Below are positions 1-10,600 of a stretch of DNA of 64,000 nucleotides, in pieces. A model generated the notes under the pieces. It saw only the letters and a list, made by a program, of their open reading frames with translations, ran no database searches and was not told where the DNA came from. Position numbers and translations under genes: made by a program. Source of the DNA: Gigantopelta aegis (Eukaryota; Mollusca; Gastropoda; Neomphalida; Peltospiridae); assembly GCF_016097555.1 (NCBI RefSeq), contig NC_054701.1, positions 59,145,037 through 59,209,036 of the forward strand, read 5' to 3'. How positions within the stretch are numbered: the first letter of the stretch is position 1; each line of letters starts with the position of its first letter.

Positions 1-112
1 AATTTCAGATCATTTTACGACACTAATATGGTACAAAAATTTGAACAAAAATACTCAATAATGATAAAAATGCTTATATCCAATTACGGTTCAAGCACTA
101 ACTAAAAAAAAA

Positions 113-176
113 TTTGACATCTAATAGCCAATGACTAACAAATCAATGTGCTCTAGTGATGTCGTTAAACAAAACA
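113..176 (+). mobile_element. SINE 3' tail fragment in C1QBP intron 2
   Basis: The segment from TTTGACATCTAATAGCC to GTCGTTAAACAAAAC matches the 3' end of the SINE family seen many times here. Only the tail remains. A short family-C fragment (ATATCCAATTACGGTTCAAG) lies just upstream at about 77-96. Confidence 0.7.
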
Positions 177-232
177 GACTTAGTTACTACTGATCTGGGT
201 GACTTTTCAACAGACAAACATTATACTCTTAC

Positions 233-383
233 TTTTCATTTCCCATCTTTTTCTTGAGTGTAAAGTCACACCCATCGGCGGTAACATCAAAGTCTTTGAT
301 AGAAGGCATACCAACTTTTGTCTGAGCACTTTTCTCTTCTAACTCAATTTCCTTGTCCAAAAACTTAGTTAATTCTCTGTCCA
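233..383 (-). CDS. C1QBP: C1QBP coding exon 2 (start of mature core)
   Basis: 151 nt between a pyrimidine-rich acceptor (TTTCTTTCTTACAG, complement of 384 upward) and a GTAAGAG donor below 233. It is read as 2 nt, 49 codons, 2 nt. The phase-2 end predicts that the next exon begins with one base completing Lys (AAG/AAA), followed by Ile or similar, as in the GEKI of human p32. Confidence 0.85.
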
Positions 384-1730
384 CTGTAAGAAAGAAAATT
401 ATATTTACAGGTAAATATTAAGTAGAAGTCAGTGTGACCCAGCTGTTAGTAAGTTATGTGATAATGCTCAGTCGTAACCTATTGGGTGAAATCCTGCAAG
501 ACTTCATAACTTGTTGAAGTCTCTCAAAACTTATTGATTATTGGTGCCATTTCTATAAGTTTTGACCACCATAAACATAAATATATATTATTATATGTTT
601 AGAAGTAAAGCTATTTTTTTACAGGAAATGCCAACACTTAAAAACTAAATGTGGTATCGGAAGCTGTAAATGATATGGGACCTTACCAATTGTTAATGAC
701 ATTTTGAAGGCTGTATATTATATTAAATTTTACAGGATGTTACGGGTGTCACAATACCCTTGCTTGTATATCGATTCTTATTTTTACCATGTATCGGATT
801 CCTATTTTAATTTTGTATTGATTTACAAAACCCTTTAAACCCAATTCATACTTATTGACAAGGTTGTTTCTTTCAAGGAAAAACAATGAAGTAGACAGAT
901 AAGGTTTCTGCCAGAGGGTTAAATGGGTATGACACCATACCCAAATGTGTTTGCAGATTTGTTTGGTTTAAGTTGATTTTTTGACAAATTTAACGACTCT
1001 TTATAAATATCATTACTGTATGATTTTCTCCATTCTGTTGGCATGAAGCCAAGTTTTTCATTTTATTTCAACTTATTTTCGTGCATATATCCAATTAAAG
1101 TTCAAGCACACTGTCCTGAGCACACACAGCTGTCTAGACTGTCTGTCCACGACAATGCATTAGGGCCTAGCTGTTAGTGACATAGAAGAGGGTGTAAAAC
1201 TCGCTCTGGGTGAGAGTCGGCACTGGCATAGCGTGGGCGGGGTCCACCGGGGCGGTTGCCCTGGGCGCAAAATTCTGGACTGGTGGAAGTGACTCAGGGA
1301 GTGCTAACGGTCCACTGGTTAGGGGGCGTAATACTTACCTTGTCCCGGGCGCTGACAACTCACGCTACGCCACTGGGAGCCAGCGAACCCTGCTGTACCT
1401 GTCAGCCTTATGTCCAGTGGCTTAACCATGACACCACCGAGGACGATAAGCCCACTAAAAGAGGTGGAAACGCTAACGCTAAAAAGTTTAAGCTATTCAC
1501 TGTACATTCTTACCTTCGGTGTGAAGTTTACAGACAGACCACGTTTGTGGCACTGCAAACGCACGTGCAGTGAGCAAACCATTAACTTGCCAGATGCTGC
1601 GAACTCCATTTGCACTGTGAAAACATTGTGTACGTGCTTTCTGTACACCTTGCTTTAATAAATGTGCACTGCCTTTGTTAAAATGTTTCAACACAGTTGA
1701 CAGGACGCACTTTCGTATGATCGCTGCCAT
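233..1730 (-). CDS. C1QBP: C1QBP (p32/gC1qR, MAM33 family), first two coding exons; gene continues off the left edge
   Basis: Two exons on the minus strand, 1730-1514 and 383-233, join in phase. Exon 1 starts with MAAIIRKCVLS and gives 72 residues that are basic, hydroxylated and free of acidic residues until the end, as expected of a mitochondrial presequence. It ends in CKLHTE, the counterpart of the LHTDG that begins mature human p32. Exon 2 gives VDRELTKFLDKEIELEEK followed by a stretch ending FTLKKKMGNEK, matching the start of the p32 core (FVDFLSDEI... and LVRKVAGEKI in human). Donor of exon 1 is GAAG|GTAAGA, leaving one base; exon 2 begins with two bases, so the split codon is GTG (Val). 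Exon 2 ends AA|GTAAGAG in phase 2, so the TAA right after it is intronic. Family knowledge: an acidic trimeric protein of the mitochondrial matrix that supports mitochondrial translation. The C-terminal two thirds lie outside the window. Confidence 0.88.
903..1033 (+). mobile_element. Partial MITE of the GTTTCTGCCAGA family
   Basis: Begins GTTTCTGCCAGAGGGTTAAA and runs parallel to the element at 14714-14967, including the shared internal stretch ATTACTGTATGATTTTCT. The right inverted terminus is missing. Lies in C1QBP intron 1. Confidence 0.55.
1059..1445 (-). mobile_element. SINE, family C, interrupted by a nested MITE
   Basis: Minus-strand copy. Its 3' end (TTTCAACTTATTTTCGTGC) is at the left and its tRNA-like head (complement of CTTAACCATGACACCACCGA) at about 1420-1440. 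Compare the uninterrupted copy at 11982-12243. The body is split by 1225-1372. Confidence 0.65.
1225..1372. mobile_element. Short MITE nested in the SINE
   Basis: The termini are imperfect inverted repeats: GGCATAGCGTG at the left and CACGCTACGCC at the right. The interior is GC-rich, unlike its surroundings. Removing it brings the two halves of the family-C SINE together. A short CACTGG is repeated on both sides and may be the target duplication. Confidence 0.5.
1514..1730 (-). CDS. C1QBP: C1QBP coding exon 1 (mitochondrial presequence)
   Basis: 217 coding nt from ATG (complement of 1728-1730) to the donor GTAAGA at 1513-1508. The exon ends after one base of a codon. Residues 1-68 have many Lys/Arg/His and hydrophobic residues and look like a matrix-targeting signal. 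No longer in-frame upstream start was seen. Confidence 0.85.
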
Positions 1731-2179
1731 GTTTGATGCAATATCGGAAAACGTGCTTTCGGAGCAGGAGCATGCGTAACATTAACGGAAATGAGGGGTT
1801 TTGTCAAAATTCACAGTTCTGTCACGACAAGGAAGGTTACGGAAGATCGGGATATTTTACGCACTCAGCGCATTTTAATTACGGACATGTGTTTATGTAG
1901 CAATGGACTACTATACGACTTTTTTTTAATTATTGGATTGTTTAGATTGGACGTTTACGTTAGAGTAAACGCTGTTGTAGCGCACGCCTGTCTTGAGCGC
2001 TAGTTTTGTCTTGGGCCAGGTTTTTTTTCCAAGACAGGAGAAGGGTTGGGGAGGCAAGAGGCTCACATATAAAATAAAACATGAGGGGGAGTAGAAGAAA
2101 GAAAGGGTAAACAGGACGAACAGGTTGTTAATATTTATATTGCCCGAGTAGGCCTACTCTGACGATAGCCTAACAGAGG
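1731..2179. promoter_or_regulatory. C1QBP 5' flank, with LINE 3'-end relic
   Basis: About 200 bases above the C1QBP start hold no ORF of note and no obvious TATA box; they probably contain the 5' UTR and promoter. From about 1965 to 2075 the sequence (TGTTGTAGCGCACGCCTGTC and onward) is a minus-strand relic of the LINE-like 3' end seen better at 35590-35795. Promoter function is inferred from position only. Confidence 0.35.
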
Positions 2180-2507
2180 GCGGGATTTAGCTCAGTCGGT
2201 CGAGTGCTCGCCTTAGGTGCTTGTGTCGCAGGATCGAACCACCTCGGTGGATCCATTCCACTGGGGGTTTTTCACCACACCTGGTCAAATGCCATGGTAA
2301 GTCAGTACATCAAAGGCCGTGGTATGTACGACCCTATCCGTGGGATGGTGCATATAAAAGATCCCTTGCTGCTAATCGAAAAGACTAGCCCATGAAGTGG
2401 CGACAGCGGGTTTCCTCTCTCAATATCTGTGTGGTCCTTAACCACATGTCTGACGCCATCTAACCGTAAATGAAATGTGATGAGTGCGTTGTTAAATAAA
2501 GCATTTC
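2180..2507 (+). mobile_element. SINE, full length, tRNA-like head
   Basis: Head GGGATTTAGCTCAGTCGGT has a polymerase III A-box look, and GGATCGAACC fits a B box. The body carries GTGCATATAAAAGATCCC, and the tail is of the type CCGTAAATGAAATG...GCGTTGTTAAATAAAG. Lies between the C1QBP and SHPK starts. Confidence 0.8.
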
Positions 2508-2817
2508 TCTCTCTTCCTCTCTAGGCCCTAATACATTAACAATCCTGTTTGACCTTAAATGCCTTTACATTGAAAAAAACAAAACAAAACATTAAAAACA
2601 AAAATCACATATTAATAACTAATAATACACACACTACAGGAAGAAACCCAATAGTACGCCCCCCCCCCCCCCCCTTCAATAATGTTCCAGTTAAATACGT
2701 ATTTGCTGACGTACGTGTATCTTCCTGTTCTGTGTGTATTAGCGATTAATATGTGATTTAATTTTATTTTTTTAGGATTGTTGTATTAGAGAGCGAATCT
2801 TTGACTACAGGGTCGGG

Positions 2818-2895
2818 ACGTAGCCCAGTGGTAAAGCGCTTGATGCCTGGTCGGTTTGGGATCGATCCCCGTCGGTGGTTCCTTGCCTATTGGGG
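2818..2895 (+). mobile_element. SINE head fragment (family A)
   Basis: GACGTAGCCCAGTGGTAAAG (A box) and GGGATCGATCCCCG (B box) are well preserved, but the SINE body does not follow. The sequence after about 2895 belongs to something else. Confidence 0.65.
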
Positions 2896-2999
2896 GCCGT
2901 CGTGGTTGATCTCCCTTGGTTGCCCCCTAATTTAGCCCTTCAGATGACTTGGTAGGCAGAGATTGTGCATACTGTATATAGATTGGTCTCTGATGGTTA

Positions 3000-3061
3000 C
3001 AATCTAATTAAAATTAGCTCCACTATTACATGTAATAGTGGAGCTAATTTTAATTAGATTG
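3000..3061. mobile_element. 62-bp palindromic MITE with 9-bp target duplication
   Basis: The element is a perfect inverted repeat from CAATCTAATT to AATTAGATTG with no unique interior: two 31-bp arms meeting at TTACATGTAA. It is flanked by identical TGATGGTTA (2991-2999 and 3062-3070). The same termini occur at 4703-5703 and 25487-25559, each with its own 9-bp duplication. Confidence 0.9.
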
Positions 3062-3124
3062 TGATGGTTAGAGAGCGTGCTAACTGTCCAAATGTCTATC
3101 TAGATCTCTTACCTTCAGAGTAGG

Positions 3125-3405
3125 CCTACTGGGGCTAGATCGATACGTATCGGTGGTCTATTGGTATATTTCTCGTTCCAGCCAGTGCACCACGACTAGT
3201 ATATAAAATGCCGTACGTGGTATGTGCTATCTTGTCTGTAGGATGGTGTATATAAAAGATATATTGATACTAATGGAACAACGTAGCGGATTTCCTCTCT
3301 AAAACCATTTAGGCTTATATGTCAAAATGACCAAATGTTTGACATCCAATAGCCGATAAAAAATCAATGTGCTTTAGTGGTGTTGTTAAAGAAAACTCAA
3401 ACTTT
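3125..3405 (+). mobile_element. SINE, diverged head
   Basis: Clear body (CCAGTGCACCACGACTAG, ATATAAAAGATATATTGATA) and tail (TTGACATCCAATAGCCGATA, GTGTTGTTAAAGAAAA). The A-box end is unrecognisable; a B-box-like GATCGATACG remains. Confidence 0.7.
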
Positions 3406-4036
3406 TTAACTTGAGAGATAAAACAATAAAAAGGAAGTTATTAAAAAAATAATAATAATAATAAAAAAAACCCACCCAAGGGAGGGGGGGGGGGGGGGAT
3501 CAAGAATAAAGCACAAAACAAACATGCACTGAGTGATAAACTAATAATAATTATTTATTTTTGTAATATAACAGTACGTACATTTGAAGTGGAAGTGTTT
3601 ATTTTCAAATGTTACGGTTACCGTACATTTTCATCTGGATGTATAACGTGGCCATTAATACACACCGAATAATTCCATTTACATGTACCTAGCTGTGCAC
3701 TAGCAATAACAATACTGGAGACTAGTACCGTCCGTGGACCTGTTTCGGTGGTTGCGTCGTTTGAAAATATTGGAAAATAAAAATCAATAAACACTTCACA
3801 CAAGAAGCCACCATTTGGCAACTTTGAGAAAGCCCCTGGGAAAAAAAATGGTGGTAAATAACCTTATGACAGTAAAGGGTGAATAACTCTTCATGTTTAT
3901 ACTCCTCCAGAAGCGAATGTTTTAAAGTTATTTGCAAAGGAATAACTACTTTGATTTTTGCTGATCATTTTGAAGAACGTTACAGTTCAAGCATATTTTT
4001 TATTATTATTGTTGTTATTATTATTATTATTATACC
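3406..4036. promoter_or_regulatory. SHPK 5' flank and probable 5' UTR
   Basis: Contains an A-rich stretch and a G run (3484-3498), then about 500 bases without repeats I recognise. A (TTA/TTG)n-like stretch lies directly before the ATG at 4037. No TATA box or CpG cluster stands out, so the promoter is assigned by position only. Confidence 0.35.
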
Positions 4037-4671
4037 ATGGAAAAAGGCTATTCGCTCGGAATAGATTTAGGGACTTCTTCAGTAAAAGTATGTTTGGTTG
4101 AAAGAGCCAGTGGCAATTTGCTCAAGTCCTTTTCAGAAAACACATCGGCATGGATCAACAGCGATATTGGGGTTTTAGGACATGAACAAGATGTCAGTAA
4201 AATATTTATAGCACTACATAAATGCCTGTCTCAGCTATCAGTGTCTGAACAAAGTGAAATAAAAGGCATTGGGGTCACCGGGCAGATGCATGGATGTGTT
4301 CTGTGGAAGTCCAACACCACTCCATGGTACACACATGATGAATGTAATAACCTAACACTGACTTCAGAACATATAAGTCCACTTTACACTTGGATGGATC
4401 AACGGTGTACATTAGATTTTTTGCATTCATTACCAAAAGCTGTTTCACATTTGAAGATTGCAACAGGTTATGGATGTGCAACCATGTTTTGGCTTCAGAG
4501 AACTAGGCCAAAATTCTTCAGCAATGATGAAAAAAGATATGATGTGTCTGGAACTGTCATGGATCTCTTAGTTGCAGCGCTGTGTAACCTTGACAAACCA
4601 GTGACTTCAAATCAGCTAGCAGCTAGCTGGGGGTATTTCGACACTGTTCAGAATCGGTGGAACAGTGACAT
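4037..4671 (+). CDS. SHPK: SHPK coding exon 1
   Basis: 635 nt, 211 codons plus two bases; donor AT|GTAAGTG at 4672. The N-terminal FGGY domain with the ATP phosphate-binding loop lies here. The last 16 exonic bases together with the donor resemble one unit of the minisatellite in the following intron. Confidence 0.93.
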
Positions 4672-7600
4672 GTAAGTGTAATGGAATATTAACATGTAAA
4701 GTCAATCTAATTAAAATTAGCTCCACTATTACATGTGGATCTAAAGACAGCCAGTTGGAGCTCATGTCCACCAATCAAAACCTTACTTGCAGAATCCTGC
4801 CAGTGATTTACTAGCAACACTGCGTAGTCCCCAATGTCCAGGTAACATTTCGTCTGTAAATAATAATTTAAATATTGACCAATCACACTTCGCCTTTTAT
4901 AACGTTATTTGGGAGCATACAAATTCTAAAAATATCGGGCGAGTCTATTTTAGTGGCCGCAGTACAGCGAACCATACCAATACGTACGGGGTGGGTTATC
5001 AGTCTTCAAAGTAAAAAAGTTTGTTTTATTTAACGACGCCGCTAGAGCACATTGATTTTTTATCTTATTATCGGCTATTGGACGTCAAACATATGGTCAT
5101 TCTGACACTGTTTTTAGAGGAAACCCGCTGTCGCCACATAGGCTACTCTTTTTACGACAGGCAGCAAGGGATCTTTTATTTGCGCTTCCCACAGGCAGGA
5201 TAGCACAAACCATGGCCTTTGTTGAACCAGTTATGGATCACTGGTCGGTGCAAGTGGTTTACACCTACCCATTGAGCCTTGCGGAGCACTCACTCAGGGT
5301 TTGGAGTCGGTATCTGGATTAAAAATCCCATGCCTCGACTGGGATCCGAACCCAGTACCTACCAGCCTGTAGACCGATGGCCTGCCACGACGCCACCGAG
5401 GCCGGTTATCAGTCTTCAATTTTACATTAAAAATTATTTATTTATTTATAAAAAAAACCCCATACTAAATCAGTCTTCAGTTTTACATTACAAATTATTT
5501 ATTTTATAAAATAAAACATGTTTTAAGGCATTCGTAATTCACACGAAACATGTCGTATACCCTCAGGATAATTCGGAATGTTTTCAAATTATTTTTAAAT
5601 CACTGGCAGGATTCTGCAAGTAAGGTTTTGATTGGTGGACATGAGCTCCAACTGGCTGTCTTTAGATCCACATGTAATAGTGGAGCTAATTTTAATTAGA
5701 TTGATGTAAAGTGTAGTGGAGAACTGATATGTAAGTGTAGTGGAGAACTGATATGTAAGTGTAGTGGAGAACTGATATGTAAGTGTAGTGGTGAACTGAT
5801 ATGTAAGTGTAGTGGAGAACTGATATGTAAGTGTAGTGGAGAACTGATATGTAAGTGTAGTGGAGAACTGATATGTAAGTGTAGTGGAGAACTGATATGT
5901 AAGTGTAGTGGTGAACTGATATGTAAGTGTAGTGGAGAACTGATATGTAAGTGTAGTGGTGAACTGATATGTAAGTGTAGTGGAGAACTGATATGTAAGT
6001 GTAGTGGAGAACTGATATGTAAGTGTAGCGGAGAACTGACATATAAGTGTAGTGGAGAACGGAGAATTGATATGTAAGTGTAGTGGAGAATTGATATGTA
6101 AGTGTAGTGGAGAACTGATATGTAAGTGTAGTGGAGAACTGATATGTAAGTGTAGTGGAGAACTGATATGTAAGTGTAGTGGAGAACTGATATGTAAGTG
6201 TAGTGGAGAACTGATATGTAAGTGTAGTGGAGAACTGATATGTAAGTGTATCAGAGAACTGACATGTAAGTGTAGTGGAGAACGGAGAACTGATATGTAA
6301 GTGTAGTGGAGAACTGATATGTAAGTGTAGCGGAGAACTGATATGTAAGTGTAGCGGAGAACTGATATGTAAGTGTAGTGGAGAACTGATATGTAAGTGT
6401 AGCGGAGAACTGACATGTAAGTGTATCAGAGAACTGACATGTAAGTGTAGTGGAGAACTGATATGTAAGTGTAGTGGAGAACGGAGAACTGATATGTAAG
6501 TGTAGTGGAGAACGGAGAACTGATATGTAAGTGTAGTGGAGAACTGATATGTAAGTGTAGTGGAGAACTGATATGTAAGTGTAGTGGAGAACGGAGAACT
6601 GATATGTAAGTGTAGTGGAGAACGGAGAACTGATATGTAAGTGTAGTGGAGAACTGATATGTAAGTGTAGTGGAGAACTGATATGTAAGTGTAGTGGAGA
6701 ACGGAGAACTGATATGTAAGTGTAGTGGAGAACGGAGAACTGATATGTAAGTGTAGTGGAGAACGGAGAACTGATATGTAAGTGTAGTGGAGAACGGAGA
6801 ACTGATATGTAAGTGTAGTGGAGAACGGAGAACTGATATGTAAGTGTAGTGGAGAACTGATATGTAAGTGTAGTGGAGAACTGATGTGTAAGTGTAGCGG
6901 AGAACTGATATGTAAGTGTAGTGGAGAACTGATATGTAAGTGTAGCGGAGAACTGACATGTAAGTGTAGCGGATAACTGATATGTAAGTGTAGTGGAGAA
7001 CTGATATGTAAGTGTAGTGGAGAACGGAGAATTGATATGTAAGTGTAGTGGAGAATTGATATGTAAGTGTAGTGGAGAACTGATATGTAAGTGTAGTGGA
7101 TAACTGATATGTAAGTGTAGTGGATAACTGATATGTAAGTGTAGTGGAGAACGGAGAACTGATATGTAAGTGTAGTGGAGAACTGATATGTAAGTGTAGT
7201 GGAGAACTGATATGTAAGTGTAGTGGAGAACGGAGAACTGATATGTAAGTGTAGTGAAGAACGGAGAACTGATATGTAAGTGTAGTGGAGAACGGAGAAC
7301 TGATATGTAAGTGTAGTGGAGAACGGAGAACTGATATGTAAGTGGAGAACGGAGAACTGATATGTAAGTGTAGTGGAGAACTGATATGTAAGTGTAGTGG
7401 AGAACGGAGAACTGATATGTAAGTGTAGTGGAGAACTGANNNNNNNNNNNNNNNNNNNNNNNNNNNNNNNNNNNNNNNNNNNNNNNNNNNNNNNNNNNNN
7501 NNNNNNNNNNNNNNNNNNNNNNNNNNNNNNNNNNNNNNNNNNNNNNNNNNNNNNNNNNNNNNNNNNNNNNNNNNNNNNNNNNNNNNNNNNNNNNNNNNNN

Positions 7601-10600
7601 NNNNNNNNNNNNNNNNNNNNNNNNNNNNNNNNNNNNNNNATTTATTTTTTTTTTTTTTTTTTTTTTTTTTTGTGTAAGTGTAGTGGGACATTGATGTAGA
7701 AATGTTCAAAATGAAAAACAACTTACTTGGTATTTATTTTAAAAATTGCTTGGAATAAATTGCACATGAATGCATGCAATAAACTGAACAGCATTAAAAA
7801 CACACCTTTTGTTTTTGTTTTGCTGCGAAGGGGTCAAATAAGATAAACTAAAACATTATTTCAGTATGTTAAGATGCTGACTTTATAATTATTTCAATGT
7901 TACAAGTTTTAGATATTGAATATTAATATTAAAAGGGGAACATTTACTGGTTCATTTAGTACAGTTTAATGAACTATTTTGGTTTTGTTTGTTATTTTCA
8001 GATTAAAGAAGGGTGGATTTCCTGTTGATCTTCTTCCAGAAGTAGTGGATTGTGGGTCAGTGGTGGGTCACACAGGTCACCAGTGGGGTCACATTGCAGT
8101 GGGAACACCGGTCTATGCAGCTCTGGGCGATGTTCAGTGTGCATTTCTCTCAGCCCAGCAAGAAATAACAGATGCTGGTGATTGTTTAAGCTGTAGCAAA
8201 CTAATTGCATGCTTTAAGAAATTAATGCAAAAAGTTGCCCTTGAAATAAAGGACATTTTAAAATTTCACTCTATTTTTTTGTTATGCCATACTTTTGGTA
8301 ACTAATGGTTTGTTCCTTTAAATCCATCTCGCCATTTTAGTTAGTGGGCATGTCATGTTTTTTAAAGTTAATTTTTACCAGTCCTATGTTTTTTTGCAAG
8401 TAATTGGTCTCACTCACGTCTGCTTGCAGAAAACTATTTTCATGTGGGCGAAAAATTGGTCACCTCATCACACGCTGATATTACTAATTTATTTACTAAA
8501 AATTACTGTGCATTGGTACACTGAGAAAGTTTCTTGCTCAACATCAATTTTCAAAACACAAGCACTATTTTTATATACTCTTCAAAAAAAGTAGCCGAAC
8601 TGTAATAAGAATTTGTAATTGCCAAAATTGTAAGGTATATTTTAGCTGTGGGGAATGGTTATATGATAATAGTGAATTAATTGGGCAAACATTACAACCG
8701 GTAGTTCAGTATTACAGTAGGTTTTATGACCACCAAAGATCTTAAAGGAGGATTGGGGTCAGAAGTGAAATTTGAAAGTTGACAGTTTTTTATCAGTAAA
8801 TCACAAATTCAAACAATAAAAATTACTAAAAAACAAAACAATAACAACTGTATGAAACAGAATGAAAAAGATTGACAGGAATAATGTTCCACAGTGATTA
8901 ATCGACCTTCCTTGAAATTGTGTACGGGGCAATTGCGTGATGTATGTTTAAACTATGGAATGTGTTTCGGTGTGTTGATAAACAGACCTGAACGTTCTTT
9001 ACTAGAATGTCTGTGGTCAAAGTGTATGTTTTAATATTTCAGGTTCTCAGCTTTTTTGAAGAGTATATATAGAAGTTATCTTTAACAAGCACTAAACTTG
9101 CCATAATTTCATACGTTAGCTTTTTTTTTCACAGTACTGGTAATATTTTCACAATCAATCATATACAGTCGAACCTGTCTATGGCGGCCACTCGTGGGAC
9201 ATGACAAAAGTGGCCGCCATAGAGAGGTGGCCACCGTATGCAGGTTATATATAAGTCCGAAGTGAAAAAGAGAATATTTAACAAACAACAGAATAATGGA
9301 GCACTGTTCTGCGCATTAAAGTCACTGATTATCCTTTAATGTTCACTTGCTAAAGAAGTCACGTATCTTGCTAAATATCAGAAATAAACTGCAGCAGTAT
9401 TTAATTCCTTCTAGAGTTGACACGTTTAACTCCAGTTGTTTTAGGATAGATACCCCCTTATCACCTGCGTTTAATGACCACCGCCGATGACTAGTACATC
9501 GCACCGTTAATCCAGATTAAAAACACTTGTTAATTAACGAACACAGCTAAGCGACCGACGACCTTTAAAGGACCGCTGATTATCAAGTCAATTGGTTATA
9601 TCAACAAAAACATCTTACGTTTTTTTTACGATTGCCGACATTTCTTTATAACTTGCACTAAACAACAATTGTGGCCGCGATAGCAGGTTCATTTTCGCTT
9701 TTTTATGACAAAAGTGTGGCCTCTGGCCGCGTTGAGCAGGTGGTTGCCATATAGAGGTAAAATATATAGTAAAATTCATTGGGGGGACCTCAGGGTGGCC
9801 GTCATGGACAGGTGGCCGCCATATGGAGGTGGCCGCGAAGGCAGGTTTGACTGTATTTCATTTGAATGATGTACTGCGGTAACAGTTTTCTTCCTGTTTT
9901 TTCAGTGTTGAATATCGGTACATCTATGCAGATGGGATTTGTTTTAAAGGGAAACAATCTGAATCCATTCCGTTTTCCAAGTTATCCAGAAAGTGTGGAT
10001 TATTTCCCTTACTTTGATGGCCAGTATTTGGCACTGGCTGCCAGTCTGAATGGTGGAAATGTGGTGTCTGAGTTTGTAACCATGCTACAAAGCTGGTTCA
10101 GCGAATTTTGTAAGTTTGGTTTATTTGTAAAACTTTTGCAATATTATTTTCAAAGTTACTGGCAAAATAAAATGACTTGATTTATAGTCTAATGCTAAAT
10201 TGATGATGATTCTAAACTTTAAAATAAGAATTATGTTCCATTCCAGCCACAAAAAAAGGTATTGGATATAAATGGTTCATTTTCATCATGTCAGTATTGT
10301 TATTTAATTGCAGAAACAGCTGAAGTCCCCTATCATTTGCAATTTGGTCTATCCCTGTGAAGATGACAATATGGTAGTTAAAGTTTGTTTTGTTGAACAA
10401 CACTACTAGAACACATTGATTTATTAATCACTGAAAAATTGGCTTTTGGATGTCAAACATTTAGTAATTCTGAAATGTAGTCATCAGAGGAAACCCGTTT
10501 CATTTTTCCTAATACAGCAAGGGATCTTTTATATGCACTTTCACACAGATAGGAAAGCACATACCACAACCTTTGACCAGCTATGGTGCACTGGTTAGAA

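Larger units (their letters stand above)
4656..7700 (+). repeat. 24/31-bp minisatellite founded on the SHPK exon-1 splice donor
   Basis: The unit core is GATATGTAAGTGTAGTGG plus AGAACT, 24 bp, with a 31-bp variant that adds a second GGAGAAC. The first unit is the real exon 1/intron 1 junction (GTGACATGTAAGTGTAATGG at 4665-4684), the second lies at 4689-4702 and is split by a MITE, and the array proper runs 5704-7439 into a run of Ns. One more unit (TGTAAGTGTAGTGGGACATT) follows the gap near 7672. I count about 65 GTAAGTG copies before the gap, all on the sense strand of SHPK. Long minus-strand frames here (SVLHYTYI repeats) come from the period and are not genes. Confidence 0.9.

Noticed and set aside
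1210..1658. Short plus-strand frames over C1QBP exon 1 and intron 1
   Set aside because: They overlap a SINE, a MITE and the minus-strand exon, and show no codon pattern.
2180..2260. tRNA gene suggested by A-box and B-box motifs
   Set aside because: The sequence continues into a SINE body and recurs many times; no acceptor-stem pairing was seen.
5595..7721. Long minus-strand frames made of SVLHYTYI / SPLHLHIS repeats, one passing through the N gap
   Set aside because: Minisatellite read in different frames; length changes of 7 bases shift the frame, so coding is not conserved.
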